Shown here: piece by piece, positions 8,547 through 18,162 of the stretch
Position numbering within the stretch: position 1 is the first letter of the stretch
Layout: every line of letters begins with the position of its first letter
Origin: CBDFLD01 sp965249005
Lineage (GTDB): Bacteria > Acidobacteriota > UBA6911
Reading direction: 5' to 3'
Length of the DNA stretch: 64,000 bases
NCBI GenBank assembly: GCA_965249005.1
Contig: CBDFLD010000015.1
Location: 248,001-312,000 of the forward strand
Notes under the pieces: generated by a model
The model's input: the letters and a program-made list of their open reading frames with translations, nothing else
What the model was told of the DNA's origin: nothing
Database searches by the model: none
Program-made: the position numbers and the translations under genes

Positions 8547-11178
8547 GCAGACGCTGGGCTACGTCTCGGTATTCCGGATCGACCCCGTAGATAAAGTTGA
8601 AGCATTCTTCAGCCTGCTCGGACTCACCATTGAGGGCATGCGCGATGCCCATGTCGTACCTCAATGCCAGAGCTTCGTGCGCGGACACCTCGGGAACTCT
8701 CAATCCGGTTTGACACCAACGAATGGCAAATCGTGGCATTCCCTTTTCCAAAAAGCAAGTACTCAGCATGCCGCAGCATTGAACAACTTCTCTAGGTGAT
8801 TTCGATGGGTTGAGTGTCTTGATGGCTCCCTGAAACTCATTGATCGCGTCCTCCAGCAGGTCCATCTCTCGGTATGCAATCCCCATACTGAAGTGGGTCT
8901 CGTAATCCTCCTGATTGATCTCGTTATCAGAAATCGAATTCACTTCGTCTATCAAATCGGCGAACATGAGGTTCACTTTGCCGTCGCCATTGTTGTTACC
9001 CGTGGACTCCTGGGCCGAAACCGCATGCTCGACGGCCTCATCTGTTTCCTCTGAACCCGCGACAATACGAGCCACCTCCGCTTCGACCTGGGCTTCAGAT
9101 TCTCTCGGCATGGGTAGAGGGGACTCTATTCGAGTCAAGAGATCCTCGGTGGATCCCAGGTCCAAAGGCTCTCCATCCGACTCCCCAGGCCCCAGAGCAA
9201 TCACGTCATCTAGAGCGGAACCACTCTGTTGTTCGAGTTGTTCCAGGCGGGGAAGAATCTCCGGGTGGTCCGGGAAGCGGTTGACAGCCTCCGCCAGCTT
9301 CGACTTTGCCTCATCGTGAAAACCAAGCCTGAGGTAGAAATCGACCTCTTGCATCAGCTCAGAAATAGCATCCCCCGGGGCCTTCGGAACCGGAGCGGGA
9401 ACAAACTCTTCCACTGCCTCGTCCGACTCATGTCTCCCGGCAATCGTCTCCTCGGAGAGTTCTGGTTCCCCGCCGTCTTTGAAGAAGATCTCGGTTAGAT
9501 CTCCGGACAGATCCAACTCCATATCCGGACCAGTCTCTTGCCGCCGCGACTGCATCTGGGGCTGAGACTCCTCTAAGGGAATGCCTCGCTCCTGGGCAAA
9601 ATGCACGAGGTTGAACTCTGGGTCTTGTACCAACTCCGGGCACATTTTTTCCGACTCTTCCAGGAACCTTTGTGCAGCTTCTTCATTCTGAGACTTTCGA
9701 TGAATAGCGGCTAGAGCCAAGCATTGCTCTGCAGCCTTTCGATCTTCCCTGAGATCCTTGTAGAAGGACAGCAGGCGAGACCGCACTTCCTTATCGGTGG
9801 GGCTTTCGGTCTCCATGGCGAGTAGCAAGCTCAGAGCCTTGTCTCGCATGTCATAGTTCAGAAGCAGGTCTACCTCAATCAGCTTGGAATTTGATACTTT
9901 CGGTTCAGGCTCTCCTTCCTCCTCGTGCCCGGTTCTTTCCTGCTTTTCGGTACTGGCCTTGGCCGGGGGCTCATAGGGCGTGCCAGGGTACGCTTCGGCG
10001 TGCGCCCGGCGATGAAGGTCCAGGTGTTTCTCGCTCTCCGGATGGATCTGGAGAATCCGCAACAGATATTCCAGAGACTCGCTCGGGTTTTGATGCTCAA
10101 GATGGTAGACCGCCAATCGGTCGAGGACCTCGAGTTGACGATCGTGGTCATTCGTGGTCGATAGGATGTCGGCCATTTTGGTCAACGTGGGGAGATGATC
10201 AGGACGCTGACTCAAGATCTCTTCCAGTGAGACCGTTACCTTGTCCGTCTCTTTTCGAGAAATGACAATCGGGACGATCGGGTCCAAGCAGTGGGACGCG
10301 CGATCGAGATCTTCCAACTCCAGCAGAGCATGGCACAAAAGGAGCAGGTTTTCGTAGCGAGAGTTGTCAGAGGAGAGCACAGCGTTGAATGCCTGCTTCG
10401 CCTCCTCATACTCTTTGTTTGCCAGATGAGCCTTGCCTTTCATTTCCAGCAAGTCCAAGCTCTCCGGATCCTCGGCCACCGCATCGTTCAGAATAGGAAG
10501 AATCTCGGAAACGTCCCCCGCCGATAAACAGGCCTCAAGGTAACTTCGCAGCACGTCGGGGCTCTTCGAGCCCAATTCAATCGCGCGCTTGAAGGAAGCA
10601 AGCGACGCTTGTGCGTTGCCCACTTTGACTTGTGCCCTGGCCGCGCTGACAAAGAAGTCACCGGCTCGGTCGGTGTTTCCTGCTTCGACGTGGGATTCCG
10701 CCAACTTCAAATGGCTCAAATAGTCCCTCGGATCCAGGGTAACCGCTTGCTCCAAAGCCTCTAGGGACTCCTTTTTTCTTCCACTCTGAGCCAAGAGATC
10801 CGCGACACACATGTACTGATTCCGTGCATCGACGTTGAGCCCCTGTTTCGCCAAGAGGGATGCTAGGGTGGTATTGATCTCGAGATTTTGAGGATCGACA
10901 TTAAGGATCTTCTTATAAACTGCGATCGCTTTGAGGAGAAAATTGTTCCGAACGTAGGACTCTGCCACCTGCGCAAACACCTTGTTAGCCTCTTCGACCC
11001 TCCCCTGGCGCAGGTACAAGTCTCCAATCGTATTCAGAGTCAGAATGTCGCTAGGGTCGCTCCGGACAATCTTCAAGTACTCAGCAATGGCCTGAGGAAT
11101 GCGCCCTTGAAGGACAAACCTCTCTGCACCCCGGAGTGTTTTGGTCTTATCGTCAACCACCATAGCCCTTCTTGCCAA
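8521..11178 (-). CDS. Large tetratricopeptide-repeat protein
   Basis: An 885-residue soluble protein made largely of TPR helices: N-terminal units such as GRIPQAIAEYLKIVRSDPSD and YVRNNFLLKAIAVYKKILNV run to about residue 390. A Glu/Lys-rich linker, more TPR-like pairs (430-520), an acidic disordered stretch (about 550-750) and a final TPR block (FSMGIAYREMDLLEDAINEF) follow. No signal peptide is seen. TPR arrays bind partner proteins; similar large proteins accompany motility, pilus or envelope systems in many deltaproteobacterial and acidobacterial genomes, but nothing here identifies the partner. Confidence 0.85.
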   Translation of the reverse strand: MARRAMVVDDKTKTLRGAERFVLQGRIPQAIAEYLKIVRSDPSDILTLNTIGDLYLRQGRVEEANKVFAQVAESYVRNNFLLKAIAVYKKILNVDPQNLEINTTLASLLAKQGLNVDARNQYMCVADLLAQSGRKKESLEALEQAVTLDPRDYLSHLKLAESHVEAGNTDRAGDFFVSAARAQVKVGNAQASLASFKRAIELGSKSPDVLRSYLEACLSAGDVSEILPILNDAVAEDPESLDLLEMKGKAHLANKEYEEAKQAFNAVLSSDNSRYENLLLLCHALLELEDLDRASHCLDPIVPIVISRKETDKVTVSLEEILSQRPDHLPTLTKMADILSTTNDHDRQLEVLDRLAVYHLEHQNPSESLEYLLRILQIHPESEKHLDLHRRAHAEAYPGTPYEPPAKASTEKQERTGHEEEGEPEPKVSNSKLIEVDLLLNYDMRDKALSLLLAMETESPTDKEVRSRLLSFYKDLREDRKAAEQCLALAAIHRKSQNEEAAQRFLEESEKMCPELVQDPEFNLVHFAQERGIPLEESQPQMQSRRQETGPDMELDLSGDLTEIFFKDGGEPELSEETIAGRHESDEAVEEFVPAPVPKAPGDAISELMQEVDFYLRLGFHDEAKSKLAEAVNRFPDHPEILPRLEQLEQQSGSALDDVIALGPGESDGEPLDLGSTEDLLTRIESPLPMPRESEAQVEAEVARIVAGSEETDEAVEHAVSAQESTGNNNGDGKVNLMFADLIDEVNSISDNEINQEDYETHFSMGIAYREMDLLEDAINEFQGAIKTLNPSKSPREVVQCCGMLSTCFLEKGMPRFAIRWCQTGLRVPEVSAHEALALRYDMGIAHALNGESEQAEECFNFIYGVDPEYRDVAQRLHALKRRSV

Positions 11179-11347
11179 ACGAAATCAGATATAGGTCTGC
11201 ACTAAACACGTGGAGCCAACGTAGGAGTATAGAGATGGTGGCTTTGTTACCTGTCGTACGGTCACCTGCTTTGCTGCTACCCAGGGGGGGAATCTCTTCA
11301 CGAACGCGTTTCCAATACGGGCAGAATTGCACGCTTTTACTGAACTC

Positions 11348-11725
11348 CTATCCCGTCGGCGCACTGGATCGGCGACTATCCCGTCCGATCTCTTTCAATC
11401 GTGCTGACTTGCCGCGACGTTCCCGAAGGAAATATAAGCGTGCTCGACGGACCTTACCGCTACGCACAACCTCCAACTTATCGATGATCGGAGAGTTCAA
11501 GGGGAAGATCCTCTCGATTCCGCACCCGAAGGAGACTTTTCGCACGGTAAAAGTCGAGGAAACGCCATTTCTCTTGATCGCGATGACAACACCTTCGAAG
11601 ATCTGGATCCGGTCCTTTTCTCCTTCCTTGATCTTGACATGCACCCGAACCGTGTTCCCGGGCCGGAAATCTATTAAATCCTTACGGATCTGGGAATCAG
11701 TGGCCTTCCGCATCACGTCCATCAT
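11348..11725 (-). CDS. rplS: 50S ribosomal protein L19
   Basis: A 125-residue protein with the L19 core FRPGNTVRVHVKIKEGEKDRIQ, FEGVVIAIKRNG and FPLNSPIIDKLEVVRSGKVRRARLYFLRERRGKSARLKE. It sits at the 30S-50S interface of the ribosome. It directly follows trmD, with the stop of one gene abutting the start of the next, in the conserved rpsP-khpA-rimM-trmD-rplS order. The C-terminal extension past the RGKSARLKE motif is somewhat longer than in most L19 proteins. Confidence 0.97.
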   Translation of the reverse strand: MMDVMRKATDSQIRKDLIDFRPGNTVRVHVKIKEGEKDRIQIFEGVVIAIKRNGVSSTFTVRKVSFGCGIERIFPLNSPIIDKLEVVRSGKVRRARLYFLRERRGKSARLKEIGRDSRRSSAPTG

Positions 11726-12424
11726 CTACTCGCTCCTGCAATTGTGGGTGAGCTTCTTTAGAATATCCGGTCGATTCTTTCTAGTCGCTTCAACGGCACG
11801 CTCCGTTCGCCACTTCTTCACCTCGGCGTGATTTCCGGAAAGCAGTATCTCGGGCACTTTCCACCCTCGAAAACTCCTAGGTCGCGTATACTGGGGATGG
11901 TCCAGTAACCCACTTGTAAAGCTTTCATTTACGGCGGAGTCCGCGGCCCCAAGTGCTCCTGGCAGGAGGCGAGTTACGCAATCTAGCATTACCATGGCTG
12001 GGATCTCGCCTCCCGAGAGCACATAGTCCCCAATGGATACCTTGGTATCCACTAGATGATCCGCAACTCTCTGATCCACTCCTTCATATCGGCCACAGAT
12101 GAGGATAATGTGCTGATTTGTAGCAATCTCAGCAGCCATTTCCTGATTCCACGTTTCCCCCTGCGGCGTCAGGAGTACGGTCCGGGTCCCGGGCCTCGTG
12201 CCGCAGGCCTCCACGGCTCTAAAGAGAGGACCGGGCATGAGAACCATCCCTTCCCCTCCGCCGTATGGGCGGTCGTCCACCGAGAGATGCCGATCCTCGG
12301 CAAAATCCCTCAGGTTAACAACCTGCACTTCAATCAACCCTGATTGGCGGGCGCGGCGGACAATGCCGCAATCGATCACACGGTCGAAAACCTCCGGGAA
12401 AATTGTAATGATATCAAATCTCAT
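11726..12424 (-). CDS. trmD: tRNA (guanine-N1-)-methyltransferase
   Basis: A 232-residue SPOUT methyltransferase that makes m1G37 in tRNAs reading CNN and GGN codons, preventing +1 frameshifting. Signatures are MRFDIITIFPEVFD at the N terminus, DDRPYGGGEGMVLMPGP, LICGRYEGVDQRV and SIGDYVLSGGEIPAMVMLDCVTRLLPG, the trefoil-knot AdoMet site. The start overlaps the rimM stop by 4 nt (ATGA), consistent with translational coupling inside the ribosomal operon. Confidence 0.97.
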   Translation of the reverse strand: MRFDIITIFPEVFDRVIDCGIVRRARQSGLIEVQVVNLRDFAEDRHLSVDDRPYGGGEGMVLMPGPLFRAVEACGTRPGTRTVLLTPQGETWNQEMAAEIATNQHIILICGRYEGVDQRVADHLVDTKVSIGDYVLSGGEIPAMVMLDCVTRLLPGALGAADSAVNESFTSGLLDHPQYTRPRSFRGWKVPEILLSGNHAEVKKWRTERAVEATRKNRPDILKKLTHNCRSE

Positions 12425-12954
12425 TTATTGAGGTCCATCAAACCATCTGGAAGATCAACGATGATTCGCCCCTTTTTGACGTCGATCTGACGGCAGATCG
12501 GAGATGTCGCAGGAACCCAATACTCTCCATTCGGACCTTCTACGACAAGCTGGTCGTTCCCGCTGATGTGCAATACGCCGCTCACGATACCTAGGTCGCA
12601 ACCTGCCGGATCCTGCAACCGACAACCCACGAGATCGAAATCATAATAGGTTCCCTCGGGCAAAGGAACGGTCTGATCTGCCTCGACTTCTACCCATGCG
12701 CCCACGAGGGAAGAAGCTTCCTCGATCGTGCAAATCCCGACGAATTTGAGGACCGGGCGGTTGTTGTGAACCCAAGTGGTCTCCAGGGACACCCTTCGGC
12801 GCTCGCCGCCGGTGAACTCAAGCCAGACTTCTGATAAATTTTCGAATCGACGCGGGAAATCAGTATGTGGATCTGCCAGGACCTCACCCTTATTGCCTCT
12901 TGTCCTGACAATCTTCGCAATGGTTACAAATGCGGGGCGCGCGGCTGGGTCCAC
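12421..12954 (-). CDS. rimM: 16S rRNA processing protein RimM
   Basis: RimM binds S19 and helps mature the 30S head. N-terminal RimM domain (VTIAKIVRTRGNKGEVLADP to VGAWVEVEADQ) and a C-terminal PRC-barrel (YYDFDLVGCRL to GRIIVDLPDGLMDL). A longer frame opens at 13026 but would overlap khpA by 73 nt. An in-frame GTG at 12954-12952, sharing one base with the khpA TAG, gives 177 residues, matching the family length, and is preferred. Confidence 0.92.
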   Translation of the reverse strand: MDPAARPAFVTIAKIVRTRGNKGEVLADPHTDFPRRFENLSEVWLEFTGGERRRVSLETTWVHNNRPVLKFVGICTIEEASSLVGAWVEVEADQTVPLPEGTYYDFDLVGCRLQDPAGCDLGIVSGVLHISGNDQLVVEGPNGEYWVPATSPICRQIDVKKGRIIVDLPDGLMDLNK

Positions 12955-13184
12955 TATTCGAGGATTTCTAATACAAATCTTTTCCGGAGCTTCATACCAG
13001 CCGCCCCGAGGAGCGTTCGTATACATCGAGCAGTCCGTCCCTGCTTGCCTATGACCTTACCCAGATCCGAGGGAGCCACTCGAAGCTCCAAAACGGTAGT
13101 CTGTTCCCCTTCGACCTCTGTTACCACCACCTCTTCAGGATTGTCAACGAGCGCTTTGGCGATCAGTTCAACAAGCTCTTTCAC
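12954..13184 (-). CDS. khpA: KH-domain RNA-binding protein KhpA
   Basis: A single-KH protein with VAPSDLGKVIGKQGRTARCIRTLL containing the GxxG RNA-binding loop (GKQG). KhpA, often with KhpB, binds RNA and influences ribosome maturation and cell division in Gram-positives. The preferred start is GTG at 13184, with GGGGAGG six bases upstream, giving MKELVELIAKALVDNPEEV and 76 residues, the normal family length; the ATG at 13217 would add 11 uncharacteristic residues. It is encoded between rpsP and rimM, as usual. Confidence 0.92.
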   Translation of the reverse strand: MKELVELIAKALVDNPEEVVVTEVEGEQTTVLELRVAPSDLGKVIGKQGRTARCIRTLLGAAGMKLRKRFVLEILE

Positions 13185-13259
13185 TGCACTCCTCCCCTCT
13201 GGACTACACATGGACAACGCATCTACAATTGTGGAGGTGCCGTGATGGGATACCGGGCT

Positions 13260-13512
13260 TTAACCCGCCTCGGATTGAGAGCGCGTCTTGTGGATCAACG
13301 AGTTTACTGTTTCCGAAGGCTTCGCTCCCTTTGCTACCCAATGCTGTACCCGATCCATGTTCAGGGTGGCGGCTGGCGGATCTGTCCTCGGGTTGTAGTG
13401 CCCGAGGATCTCGACAAAACGGCCATCACGAGCCCCTCTTCGCTCTGTAACCACAACTCTATAAAACGGCTTTTTTTTTTGCACCCATACGGGTCAGTCT
13501 GATTCGTAACAA
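13260..13512 (-). CDS. rpsP: 30S ribosomal protein S16, out of frame at a 10-A run
   Basis: The intact body (KPFYRVVVTERRGARDGRF onward) is open only from a GTG at 13484. The missing conserved N terminus lies just upstream in another frame: TTG at 13512, with GGAGG at 13517-13521, encodes MLRIRLTRMGAKKK, followed in that frame by Ala-Val-Leu and a stop. The frames meet in ten consecutive As (13471-13480 on the coding strand). Nine As would give one 84-residue S16 of normal length. Either the assembly has one extra A or the cell uses polymerase or ribosome slippage. S16 assembles into the 30S body and is normally essential. Confidence 0.88.
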
Positions 13513-13635
13513 CACTCCTCCAATCTATTACTGCCTAACTGCTTACAATTCTGTCACATAAAGAGACCGGTTGCAATATCACACGCAAAACTGCGATCTG
13601 ACGAGAATTACCCCCGCAGGAGCTAGAAATCGTGG

Positions 13636-14967
13636 TCAGGGAAATCTCATTCCCTTCATCATCTTTGGTACGATCCCCCGGCTGAGACGTTTCATCATCT
13701 TTCGCATCTCAACATACTGCTTGAGAAGGCGATTGATCTCCTGAACCGGCCTCCCACTACCGCGAGCAATCCTCTTCCTTCGGCTGCCATTGATAACGTT
13801 GTGGCGACGGCGCTCGGTGGCGGTCATGGAATCGATGATTGCTTCGATGTGGACAAGTTCCTTTTCCTCGACCCGAAGCCGGTTCATGCCCTTCATTGCT
13901 CCCATATTAGGAAGCATCGCGAGAATCTCATCGAGCGGGCCCATGCTTCGAATCTGACGGAGCTGATCCCTGAAGTCCTCCAGGGTAAATTCGTCTTTGC
14001 GGAGCTTTTCGGCTAGCTCCGCCGCCTGATCCTGCTCGACCGTTTTTTCGGCCTTCTCGATCAAGGATAGGACGTCACCCATGCCCAGGATACGATTCGC
14101 CATTCGATCCGGGTAAAAAGGCTCAAGTGCCTCTGCACGCTCCCCGGTCCCAACGAACTTGATGGCCTGGCCCGTCGCCGACTTGATGGATAGGGCCGCA
14201 CCGCCGCGGGCGTCGCCGTCCATTTTCGTCAGAATCACCCCGGTCAGATCTAGCCGGTGGTGAAAGTCTTGTGCGCTCCGCACCGCATCCTGGCCGGTCA
14301 TCGAATCGGCAACCAGAAGCACCTCGGTCGGAGAAGAAACCTCCTTGATTCTCTCCAGTTCGACCATCATGTTCTCGTCGACATGCAACCGTCCAGCAGT
14401 ATCGATCAACACCACATCAAAACCACCATTGCGCGCGTGACGAATCCCATGTTCGGCACGGAAGACAGGATCTTCGTTTCCCTCCACATCGAAGTAGCGG
14501 AGATTGTTCGCCTGACAGAGCACTCTCAATTGTTCAATCGCCGCGGGACGGTGTACGTCCACTGACATCAAAAGCGGGGTGCGATTCTGGGTGGTCAACC
14601 ACCGCCCCAGCTTCGCCGAGGTCGTGGTCTTGCCGGACCCTTGGAGACCAACCATCAGGAAAACAGACGGGGGCGAACCTGCAAAACTCAACGGCGACTG
14701 GTTCCCCCCCATCAGCTCTACCAGCTCGTCCCGGACGATCTTGATGACCTGCTGCTCCGGACTGAGAGCGCCCGTCACTTCCTGTCCAAGCGCACGTTCC
14801 CGGATGCGACCGACAAATTCCTTGGCGAGCTTGAGATTTACGTCGGCTTCAAGCAATGCATCCCGAAGCTCCCTGGCAGTATGGTCGACGTGTCGCTCCG
14901 TGACCCGACCCTGACCGCGCAAATCCTTGAGGATCCTCTGCAACCTGTTCGACAAACTCTCAAGCAT
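13636..14967 (-). CDS. ffh: Signal recognition particle protein Ffh
   Basis: A 443-residue SRP54 GTPase that binds signal sequences and 4.5S RNA to target nascent membrane proteins to FtsY. The N domain is at 1-85. The G domain shows GLQGSGKTTTSAKLGRWL, DVHRPAAIEQL, DTAGRLHVDENM, TKMDGDARGGAALS and GTGERAEALEPF. The Met-rich M domain runs from about 300 to the end (MMKRLSRGIVPKMMKGM). It is the first gene of the leftward ribosomal operon and lies divergent to selB across a 165-nt gap. Confidence 0.98.
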   Translation of the reverse strand: MLESLSNRLQRILKDLRGQGRVTERHVDHTARELRDALLEADVNLKLAKEFVGRIRERALGQEVTGALSPEQQVIKIVRDELVELMGGNQSPLSFAGSPPSVFLMVGLQGSGKTTTSAKLGRWLTTQNRTPLLMSVDVHRPAAIEQLRVLCQANNLRYFDVEGNEDPVFRAEHGIRHARNGGFDVVLIDTAGRLHVDENMMVELERIKEVSSPTEVLLVADSMTGQDAVRSAQDFHHRLDLTGVILTKMDGDARGGAALSIKSATGQAIKFVGTGERAEALEPFYPDRMANRILGMGDVLSLIEKAEKTVEQDQAAELAEKLRKDEFTLEDFRDQLRQIRSMGPLDEILAMLPNMGAMKGMNRLRVEEKELVHIEAIIDSMTATERRRHNVINGSRRKRIARGSGRPVQEINRLLKQYVEMRKMMKRLSRGIVPKMMKGMRFP

Positions 14968-15132
14968 AATTCGCCCTTCCTCACCGCCCGGATTCAGCTA
15001 GTCAATCTGGTTTGCCTGCACTAAGATATTGCTGTCGGCTCCCTGCATTTCAAAAATTTTAGGCTACTGGGCTACGCGGGCATCCGTCAAGCCATTTCCC
15101 ACGACTCACAATTTCGGAACCGGACGTCGAGT

Positions 15133-17034
15133 ATGCGACATGTCATCGTTGGGACTGCAGGCCATATCGATCATGGCAAGAGTGCTCTTGTCAGAATGAT
15201 TACCGGCACGGATCCAGACAGGCTGAAGGAAGAAAAACTACGAGGAATCACGATTGATCTCGGATTCGCCCACCTCGACCTCGGGGACGTACAGATCGGA
15301 TTTGTGGACGTACCTGGCCACGAGAAATTTGTCAAGAACATGCTGGCCGGTGTCGGCGGGATCGACCTTGTCCTGCTGGTCGTGGCCGCTGACGCATCAA
15401 TCATGCCTCAGACACGAGAGCATTTCGACATTTGCCGTCTCCTGGGGGTACGCGACGGAATCATCGTCATCACCAAGACGGACCTGGTCGACTCTGAAAT
15501 CGTGGAGGTTGTGGCTGAGGAGGTCCGGGAACTTGCCCAGGGTTCTTTTCTCGAGGGGTGCAAAATACTGACGGCAAGCTCCAAGACGGGTGATGGAATT
15601 GCCGAGATCAAAGAGGCTCTGTACCAAAGAGCATCCACTCTTGCCGTTCGACCCAACCACCAGGTGTTCAGGTTACCGATTGATCGCGCATTCAGCGTTC
15701 GAGGTTTCGGTACGGTCGTGACGGGAACGCTCACTTCGGGGGAGATCTTCAAAGATCAGGAGATCGAGCTCATCCCGGGACCGTTTCCCTCGAGGATACG
15801 GGGAATCCAGGTTCACAATGCGTCGACGAACGGGGCGCAAGCGGGCCAGCGGACCGCAGTGAATATTCAGGGGATAGACTTGGATCAAGTCCGTCGCGGA
15901 ATGGTCTTGACCGCTCCGCGCATTTTTCATCCAAGCCAGCTCCTGGATGTCACGCTGAGGTTGTTGCCAACGGCTCCACGCCCGCTCAAAAACTTTATCA
16001 AGGTTCGATTCCATCAGGGAACGTCCGAGGTTCTGGCTCGCGTGGCGCTGATGGACTGCGCCAATCTTCGTCCAGGAGAGAGCTCCACCGCACAGCTGCG
16101 CCTGGACACGGAAATATTCACCCTGCATGGCGACACCTTCATCATTCGCCAATTCTCCCCTGCAGTCACGATAGGAGGCGGAACGGTCCTCAATCCTCGA
16201 CCTAGAAAACATCGTACGACCGACCGGCGTGCGACGGCTACACTGGACTCACTGACCCGCGGGTCCGTGGCCGAGAGAATCCCGGTTCTCGTGGCTGCTC
16301 ACCCCGGGCGCTATCTGACCGTGCGGGAACTGAACGGCCTGCTTGGATTGGCAGAACCGACTCTGAGGACGGAATGCTCCACCGCCGAGCACACGGGTCA
16401 GATTGTGGTCATCGAGGCGCCTGATCCTTTTATTTTGCTAAGCTCCACCAAGAGAGAATTGCAAGAAAGCTCGGTTGCGTTGGTCAAAGGTTTTCATAAA
16501 GCCAACCCGCTCCTGAGAGGGATCTCGCGTGAAGAGCTCCGCCGGAAAGTGTTCGATGATTTACCGGTGGAAGTGTTCAAGTACTGTCTCGACGACCTCG
16601 TTTCGCAAGAAAGTGTGGCTCTCCATGAGGACGCGGTCGCGCTGCACGGCCGGACGATCGAGTTGTCGGCCGCGAACAAACATGTCCAAGACCTGATCGA
16701 GACAGCCTATCACCGTTCAGGGTACCAGCCGCCCCTGTTGTCCGAACTATCCTCTCTGATCGATGTGGATCCTCTCCAAATTCGCGAGGTATCCTTCTGG
16801 ATGATCAAGGAGAAAGTCCTGGTGAAGATAGCGGAAGATCTTGCCTACCATCAGAAGACCCTGTCGGAAATGAAGAGTGTCGTGCGCTCAAACTACCGGC
16901 CAGGGGCAAGATTTGGCGTGGGAGATTTCAAGTCGCTGTTCACCCTGACACGAAAGCATGCGATTCCGCTCCTCGAGTTCCTTGATCGAGAGAAATTCAC
17001 CAAGCGCCAGGGAAACGAGCGAATTCTCATTTGA
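15133..17034 (+). CDS. selB: Selenocysteine-specific elongation factor SelB
   Basis: The 633-residue protein delivers Sec-tRNA to UGA codons followed by SECIS hairpins. Its G domain has GTAGHIDHGKSALVRMITG, RGITIDLGFAHL, DVPGHEKFVKNMLAGV and TKTDLVD. EF-Tu-like domains II-III follow (to about 340), then the C-terminal winged-helix repeats that bind SECIS RNA (about 380-633). This separates SelB from EF-Tu and IF2. No tRNA-Sec, selA or selD is recognisable nearby, so the rest of the pathway must be elsewhere. It is the first gene of a rightward group with tatA. Confidence 0.93.
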   Translation: MRHVIVGTAGHIDHGKSALVRMITGTDPDRLKEEKLRGITIDLGFAHLDLGDVQIGFVDVPGHEKFVKNMLAGVGGIDLVLLVVAADASIMPQTREHFDICRLLGVRDGIIVITKTDLVDSEIVEVVAEEVRELAQGSFLEGCKILTASSKTGDGIAEIKEALYQRASTLAVRPNHQVFRLPIDRAFSVRGFGTVVTGTLTSGEIFKDQEIELIPGPFPSRIRGIQVHNASTNGAQAGQRTAVNIQGIDLDQVRRGMVLTAPRIFHPSQLLDVTLRLLPTAPRPLKNFIKVRFHQGTSEVLARVALMDCANLRPGESSTAQLRLDTEIFTLHGDTFIIRQFSPAVTIGGGTVLNPRPRKHRTTDRRATATLDSLTRGSVAERIPVLVAAHPGRYLTVRELNGLLGLAEPTLRTECSTAEHTGQIVVIEAPDPFILLSSTKRELQESSVALVKGFHKANPLLRGISREELRRKVFDDLPVEVFKYCLDDLVSQESVALHEDAVALHGRTIELSAANKHVQDLIETAYHRSGYQPPLLSELSSLIDVDPLQIREVSFWMIKEKVLVKIAEDLAYHQKTLSEMKSVVRSNYRPGARFGVGDFKSLFTLTRKHAIPLLEFLDREKFTKRQGNERILI

Positions 17035-17148
17035 TGAGATACGCTAAAAAGAGGCGGCGGCGGCGGTCGCCACATGGTCATTGACTTCAACGGAGGGTCA
17101 ACGTAACATTCTGTCTAGTCTAGGGTTTTCGAACGATCGGAGGTCGCC

Positions 17149-17322
17149 ATGGGCGGTTTTGGCATGCAGGAGCTCCTAGTTATCCTGCTGATTATAGTGG
17201 TTATATTCGGAGCGAGTAAGATTCCGCAGCTAGGCCGCGGTCTCGGCGAGGGAATTCGCAACTTCAAGTCGTCACTGAAGGAAGGTCAAGAAGAGACAGA
17301 AAAAGCTGACGAAAACAAGTAA
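17149..17322 (+). CDS. tatA: Sec-independent translocase subunit TatA
   Basis: A 57-residue protein. MGGFGMQELLVILLIIVV is the short N-terminal membrane helix with the polar Gln and Glu typical of TatA. IFGASKIPQLGRGLGEGIRNFK follows: the FG hinge, conserved P and amphipathic helix, ending in a charged tail. TatA oligomers form the pore for folded twin-arginine substrates. A strong ribosome-binding site (GGAGG, five bases before the ATG) supports the start. tatC is not in the window. Confidence 0.93.
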   Translation: MGGFGMQELLVILLIIVVIFGASKIPQLGRGLGEGIRNFKSSLKEGQEETEKADENK

Positions 17323-17325
17323 GCC

Positions 17326-18129
17326 GTGCCTGCCCCATACACTTCCACGCTGGGAGCAATGGAGAATTCGCGATTTGTAGGATTCGATACCTTTGATGAC
17401 TGGGTCCGTCTCACACTCAAGCGACCACCTCTCAACTTCCTCAACCTCACGATGCTTCAGGAGATGGAAGACTGCCTGACGAGTGTCGAGAATTCTACCC
17501 GGCTTCGCGCACTCGTGATCGACTCAGGGGTAGCAGCTTTTACCGGTGGCCTCGACTTAACCGAACACACACGAGAGCAAGTTTTTCTGCTCATCGAGAA
17601 GTTCCACAGGATCGTCACACTCCTGAATACAATACCGGTTCCCACCATAGCTACAGTGAGAGGGCTTGCGCTCGGCGCGGGGAACGAGATCGTAGCCTGT
17701 TGTGATTTTGTCCTGGCAACGGAAAAGGCAATGTTCGGCCAACCGGAGATCAAGATGGGATCCATCCCTTCTCTCGCCCCGATCCTGCTTCCAAGAATCA
17801 TCGGACACCGGCACGCGTCCGAACTGATCTTGACCGGCAATATCGTCAGTGCCGCAGAGGCACGGAATATGGGGTTGATCCACCGCCTGATCAACGAGGA
17901 CGAGGTCAGCGTCAAGCTCGATGAACTTCTACAGACGATCCGAAGCTTATCCACTTCCGTCACAGCACTAGCCCTGCAATCCACACGTGCGCTCAGGGTC
18001 CGTGATCTGGAAACCTATTTGCGCGAAGTCCAGTCGCTGTATTTCGACCAGCTTATGGACCTGGAAGATTCTAGCGAAGGCGTGCAGGCCTTTTTGCAAA
18101 AGCGGGCGCCTAAATGGAAGCACCAGTAG
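17326..18129 (+). CDS. Enoyl-CoA hydratase/isomerase family protein
   Basis: A 267-residue crotonase-fold protein. The oxyanion-hole and active-site segments are present: RALVIDSGVAAFTGGLDLTEH, VRGLALGAGNEIVACCDFVLA and FGQPEIKMGSIPSLAPILLPRIIG. The phrase PLNFLNLTMLQEM and the QPEIKMG loop resemble cyclohexa-1,5-diene-carbonyl-CoA hydratases of anaerobic aromatic degradation, but the general hydratase/isomerase label is safer because no neighbouring gene supports aromatic catabolism. The start is GTG at 17326, three bases after tatA; an ATG at 17359 is an alternative. Confidence 0.85.
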   Translation: MPAPYTSTLGAMENSRFVGFDTFDDWVRLTLKRPPLNFLNLTMLQEMEDCLTSVENSTRLRALVIDSGVAAFTGGLDLTEHTREQVFLLIEKFHRIVTLLNTIPVPTIATVRGLALGAGNEIVACCDFVLATEKAMFGQPEIKMGSIPSLAPILLPRIIGHRHASELILTGNIVSAAEARNMGLIHRLINEDEVSVKLDELLQTIRSLSTSVTALALQSTRALRVRDLETYLREVQSLYFDQLMDLEDSSEGVQAFLQKRAPKWKHQ

Positions 18130-18162
18130 TCTCGCCCGGCATCGGAGCATGCCGGGTCCCCT

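Noticed and set aside
17040..17148. Possible tRNA-Sec between selB and tatA, because of GACTTCAACGG and TTCGAA
   Set aside because: No acceptor stem, D arm or CCA pairs around these words; the only stem is TTGAC/GTCAA with a large loop.
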